NCBI GenBank assembly: GCA_963741625.1
Contig: CAVUIT010000018.1
Coordinates: forward strand, 124,001-188,000
Origin: CAWBBA01 sp963741625
Lineage (GTDB): Bacteria; Desulfobacterota; Desulfomonilia; Desulfomonilales; Desulfomonilaceae
Length of the DNA stretch: 64,000 bases
Direction: 5' to 3'
Shown: piece after piece, positions 61,202 to 64,000 of the stretch
How positions within the stretch are numbered: position 1 is the first letter of the stretch
Layout: every line of letters starts with the position of its first letter
The notes under the pieces: model-generated
Told to the model about the DNA's origin: nothing
Database searches by the model: none
What the model saw: the letters and a program-made list of their open reading frames with translations, nothing else
Program-made: the position numbers and the translations under genes

Positions 61202-64000
61202 TCAATCGGCATCCAAAACATCGCGAAGAGCTTGAAGCAATTCTGTCATACGAAAAGGCTTTCCTACGAATCCCCTAGCTCCGGCCCGTACAAGTTCTTC
61301 TCTATTGTAAGTGTCAGAATAACCGCTTGCTATAAGCACTTTCAGCCTGGGGTCAATTTTCAGAAGTTCCTCGAGGCACTGCTTCCCTCCCATCTTCGGC
61401 ATGATTAAATCGAGGATCACCAACGAGATGTCGCTTCTTTCCTTGTCATATAAGGCCAGAGCCGTTAGGGGATCCTCCGCGGCGATTACCCGGTATCCGG
61501 CACGCTCCAGGAATCGGCTTGCCAGATCTCTCACGTATTCTTCGTCATCCACTATCAAAACTGTTTCTGTTCCGCCCAAGGGTTGGGCTTTTACTGAAAC
61601 CACGTCGGCTTTCCGTGGCGGTGCTGCCGGCAAGTATATCTGGAAAGTGGTGCCGTGTTCGGGTTTGCTGTCGCACCTAACATAGCCTCCGTGTTGCTCA
61701 ATGATGCCATGCACCACGGCAAGCCCCAGCCCCGTTTTGTACGCGAGTCCTTGGGTAGTGTAGAATGGCTCAAAAATACGATCCAAGGTCTCTCCGTCCA
61801 TGCCGATTCCTGTGTCCGAAACAGTGAGCTGCACATAGTCTCCTGGCTTTGCTCCAGAGGGCGCAGACAAATGTCCTTCGCCAAGGTTGTTTGTTCCTAT
61901 GCTCAGTTTGCCTCCTTCGGGCATGGCATCCCTAGCATTCAAGGCCAGATTCATCAGAAGTTGCCTTATTTGGCCGGAATCTGCCTCGACAGTTTTCAAC
62001 CCATCGCACAAATTGAGTTCGATCTCTATCATTTTAGGTAAAGTGCGGTCCAACAACTTCTTGACCTGCTCCACTTCACGATTGAGATTAACGGGAGCGA
62101 AGTTCATTTCAGACTTTCTGCTGAAAGCCAGCAAACTCCTGACAAGCTCGGCTCCTCTCTGAGAGGCGTGAACTATTCTTTGAAGGTCTGAGTGCTCTGG
62201 ATCACTCTCATTCTTTTCCGCGAGAAGCAATTCAGCGTAGCCTAAGACAATAGTTAACAAGTTGTTGAATTCATGAGCAATGCCACCTGTCAGCGTTCCG
62301 ATTGCCTCCATCTTTTGTGCCTGGAGAAGCTGGGCCCTCATTCCCTCTCGTTCCTGCTCAGCCCGCTTGCGATCAGTGATGTCTTCGACCACCGCCAAAT
62401 TTGCCACAAATTCTCCGCGCTGGTTGTGGATTGCTGACACGTGCACATCCGCCCAGACCACCTGCCCGTCCTTCCTGACGTAACGTTTTTGCACTGTATA
62501 GGAGTCGACTTTACCGTCAACCAGAGCTGACAAATTTGCAATCGACAATTCTCGATCGTCCGGGTGGGTTATATCAAATACTGTGAGGGCCTTTAATTCC
62601 TCCTGGGTGTAACCCAACATGCTTAACCAGCGGGAATTCGCTTCGAGAAAACGAGTTTCGTGATCTGAGACGATAATCGCTAGAGCAGCATTGTTGAAGA
62701 TGGCTCTGTACCTTTCTTCACTCTCCTGCAGGGCTTGCTCCATCTGCTTGCGCTCAGAAATATCAAGGCTCGTTCCGGTTATACGCAGAGGCGTCCCGTC
62801 AGTGTCGTATGCCACGATCTTGCCCCGACTCAAAATCCATTTCCACTCCCCGGATTTGCAACGAAGTCGATACTCAAGCTCAATAAAAGAAACGCGTCCC
62901 TCAAGATGACCATTAAGAACCACCGAAACGCGGGGCCAATCTTCCGGGTGGACGAGGCTTTTCCACGTACGAAGGTTAGTCTGAACCTCGCCGGGCAAAT
63001 ATCCTAGCATCCACGAAGCTCGTTCGTCCCAAACAGCGCAGCCGGTCTTGAGGTTCCAGTCCCACAAGCCAAGATCTGCTCCCCTCAGTGCAAGTTCCAA
63101 CCTTTCTTCACTCTCCCGCAGTTCTTCCTCTGCACGCTTACGGTCCGTAACATCCCTGCAAATGGCCTGGAATCCGACTACAGCGTCACCTTCCATTACC
63201 AACTGCACATTTTGTCCTATCCAAACCGTCTTTCCCTCGTGGGTAATGATGGGCACTTCATAGTAGGTGTCCGGAATCCGCTTGACGAATTGCAACCCAT
63301 AAAATTTCGCAACTTGCTCCTTGTAATCGGGATGAATCAGGTCCAGATAATGCTTGTGGACAATCTCTTCCTGAGAATATCCGGTAATCTTCAAGCCGAC
63401 TGCATTGAATACCAGGAAATGTCCGTTCGCATCTGTAAGGTATATGATATCATTAGCTGTTTCCACCAGTTCCCGGTATCGCTTTTCGCTCTCCTTTAGG
63501 GCCTCCTCCACTCGCTTCCGCCGGGAAATGTCAATGGCGAACAGAGATACAGCGGGCTTCCCCTCCCAGGAAATCAGAGCAGTACTTCCATTCAGCCATT
63601 TGACGTTCCCGGCGTTGTCTACTACTCGAAAGTTGAAGCGAAGTTTTTGTTTCTGTCCGGCCAACTGTTCCGAATAGCGCTGGTAGACCGCTTCACTATC
63701 ATCGGTATGAACGAAGTCTGTGAATGGTCTGCCAATCAACTCATCCTCGGTGCAGCCCATAAACATCGCTATGCTACGGTTAACGAATTTGAAAGTTGCA
63801 TCTTGAACTACACAAACGCCCTCGAGTGTTGTCTGCACCACGGACCGGAACTTTTCCTCGGATTCTCTGAGCGCCTCTTCAATCTTCTTGCGATCCCCGA
63901 TTTCTCGTTCCAGCCGCTGGTTAGAGTTCGCAAGTTCCGCGGTGCGCTCTTCAACGCGGCGTTCAAGCTCATCGTGCGCTTTTTGCAGCGCCTCGTCAGC
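61202..64000 (-). CDS. Multi-PAS hybrid sensor histidine kinase with receiver, 5' part beyond window
   Basis: The frame is open to the right window edge, so the N-terminus is missing. Visible, in order: a coiled coil (ELERRVEERTAELANSNQRL), four PAS/PAC units (boundaries marked by ISRRKRVEEALKESEKRYRE, TDRKRAEEELRESEERLELA, ISERKQMEQALQESEERYRA and ITDRKRAEQEREG), a HisKA domain with GGIAHEFNNLLTIVLGYAEL (phosphorylated His), HATPase motifs NLALNARDAMPEGG and VSDTGIGMD, and a C-terminal receiver with VILDLIMPKMGGKQC (phosphoacceptor Asp). It signals by internal phosphorelay; no output gene is visible. The ligand is unknown. Confidence 0.93.
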   Translation of the reverse strand, partial: ADEALQKAHDELERRVEERTAELANSNQRLEREIGDRKKIEEALRESEEKFRSVVQTTLEGVCVVQDATFKFVNRSIAMFMGCTEDELIGRPFTDFVHTDDSEAVYQRYSEQLAGQKQKLRFNFRVVDNAGNVKWLNGSTALISWEGKPAVSLFAIDISRRKRVEEALKESEKRYRELVETANDIIYLTDANGHFLVFNAVGLKITGYSQEEIVHKHYLDLIHPDYKEQVAKFYGLQFVKRIPDTYYEVPIITHEGKTVWIGQNVQLVMEGDAVVGFQAICRDVTDRKRAEEELRESEERLELALRGADLGLWDWNLKTGCAVWDERASWMLGYLPGEVQTNLRTWKSLVHPEDWPRVSVVLNGHLEGRVSFIELEYRLRCKSGEWKWILSRGKIVAYDTDGTPLRITGTSLDISERKQMEQALQESEERYRAIFNNAALAIIVSDHETRFLEANSRWLSMLGYTQEELKALTVFDITHPDDRELSIANLSALVDGKVDSYTVQKRYVRKDGQVVWADVHVSAIHNQRGEFVANLAVVEDITDRKRAEQEREGMRAQLLQAQKMEAIGTLTGGIAHEFNNLLTIVLGYAELLLAEKNESDPEHSDLQRIVHASQRGAELVRSLLAFSRKSEMNFAPVNLNREVEQVKKLLDRTLPKMIEIELNLCDGLKTVEADSGQIRQLLMNLALNARDAMPEGGKLSIGTNNLGEGHLSAPSGAKPGDYVQLTVSDTGIGMDGETLDRIFEPFYTTQGLAYKTGLGLAVVHGIIEQHGGYVRCDSKPEHGTTFQIYLPAAPPRKADVVSVKAQPLGGTETVLIVDDEEYVRDLASRFLERAGYRVIAAEDPLTALALYDKERSDISLVILDLIMPKMGGKQCLEELLKIDPRLKVLIASGYSDTYNREELVRAGARGFVGKPFRMTELLQALRDVLDAD

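Noticed and set aside
1..64000. tRNA, rRNA, CRISPR array, integrase or complete insertion sequence
   Set aside because: No tRNA-like T-loop with a cloverleaf, no rRNA segment, no regularly spaced repeats and no transposase or integrase motif were seen.

Overview
The window looks like a chromosomal stretch from a mesophilic anaerobic Desulfobacterota bacterium (a sulfate reducer or close relative, Syntrophobacteria/Desulfomonilia-like). This rests on a qmoA-qmoB pair with a heterodisulfide-reductase-type partner, the anaerobe-specific homocysteine genes (DUF39, UPF0280, NIL-ferredoxin), selenocysteine machinery (selA and selB), several radical-SAM proteins and the gene orders tgt-yajC-secD-secF and rplU-rpmA-obg-proB. 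I saw no rRNA, tRNA, CRISPR array, phage or complete insertion sequence.

Layout. 1-10 kb: rsmB (cut by the window edge), htpX, fmt, def, two small heat-shock proteins, a DUF4258 toxin-antitoxin-like pair, the operon rplU-rpmA-obg-proB behind a strong sigma70-type promoter, and a zinc alcohol dehydrogenase. 10-19 kb: yjbQ, hldD, then an accessory island with a SitA-like HNH toxin plus a DUF4272 neighbour, an amidase flanked by two copies of a sensor-gene tail, a PAS sensor and a radical-SAM/SPASM protein. 19-20 kb: a short exported Gly/Tyr-rich gene with an in-frame TGA followed at the right distance by a SECIS-like hairpin, which makes it a candidate new selenoprotein, and a 27-codon membrane peptide. 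20-30 kb: a secreted CrtC-like hydrolase, the yhaO-yhaN repair-nuclease pair, a PDZ-less HtrA protease and a B12-radical-SAM protein. 30-38 kb: homocysteine operon, mtaB, selA, orphan VapB, rluD. 38-43 kb: qmoA, qmoB and a soluble HdrC-HdrB fusion. 43-50 kb: a giant ankyrin-repeat protein, an exported glutamine-amidotransferase-like protein, queH, selB. 50-64 kb: solute-binding protein, ricT, holB, secF, secD, yajC, tgt, acyl-CoA dehydrogenase, a UPF0104 membrane protein and the 3' part of a multi-PAS hybrid histidine kinase.

How the genes connect. SelA charges tRNA-Sec and SelB delivers it at UGA codons with a SECIS hairpin; the TGA gene at 19.3 kb is the only candidate client seen here. Tgt and QueH both serve queuosine. 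QmoAB with an HdrCB-type partner would pass electrons to APS reductase, whose genes are not in the window. DUF39, UPF0280 and NIL-ferredoxin form a complete direct-sulfuration homocysteine module.

Quality caveat. At least 14 genes, among them def, tgt and rluD, are split by single-base frameshifts (18 in all). Removing or adding one base restores the family-typical protein each time, and the restored lengths are multiples of three. This points to residual assembly or base-calling errors rather than gene decay, so the affected genes are annotated here as single genes. Intergenic spaces are also unusually rich in perfect palindromes of several dispersed families.
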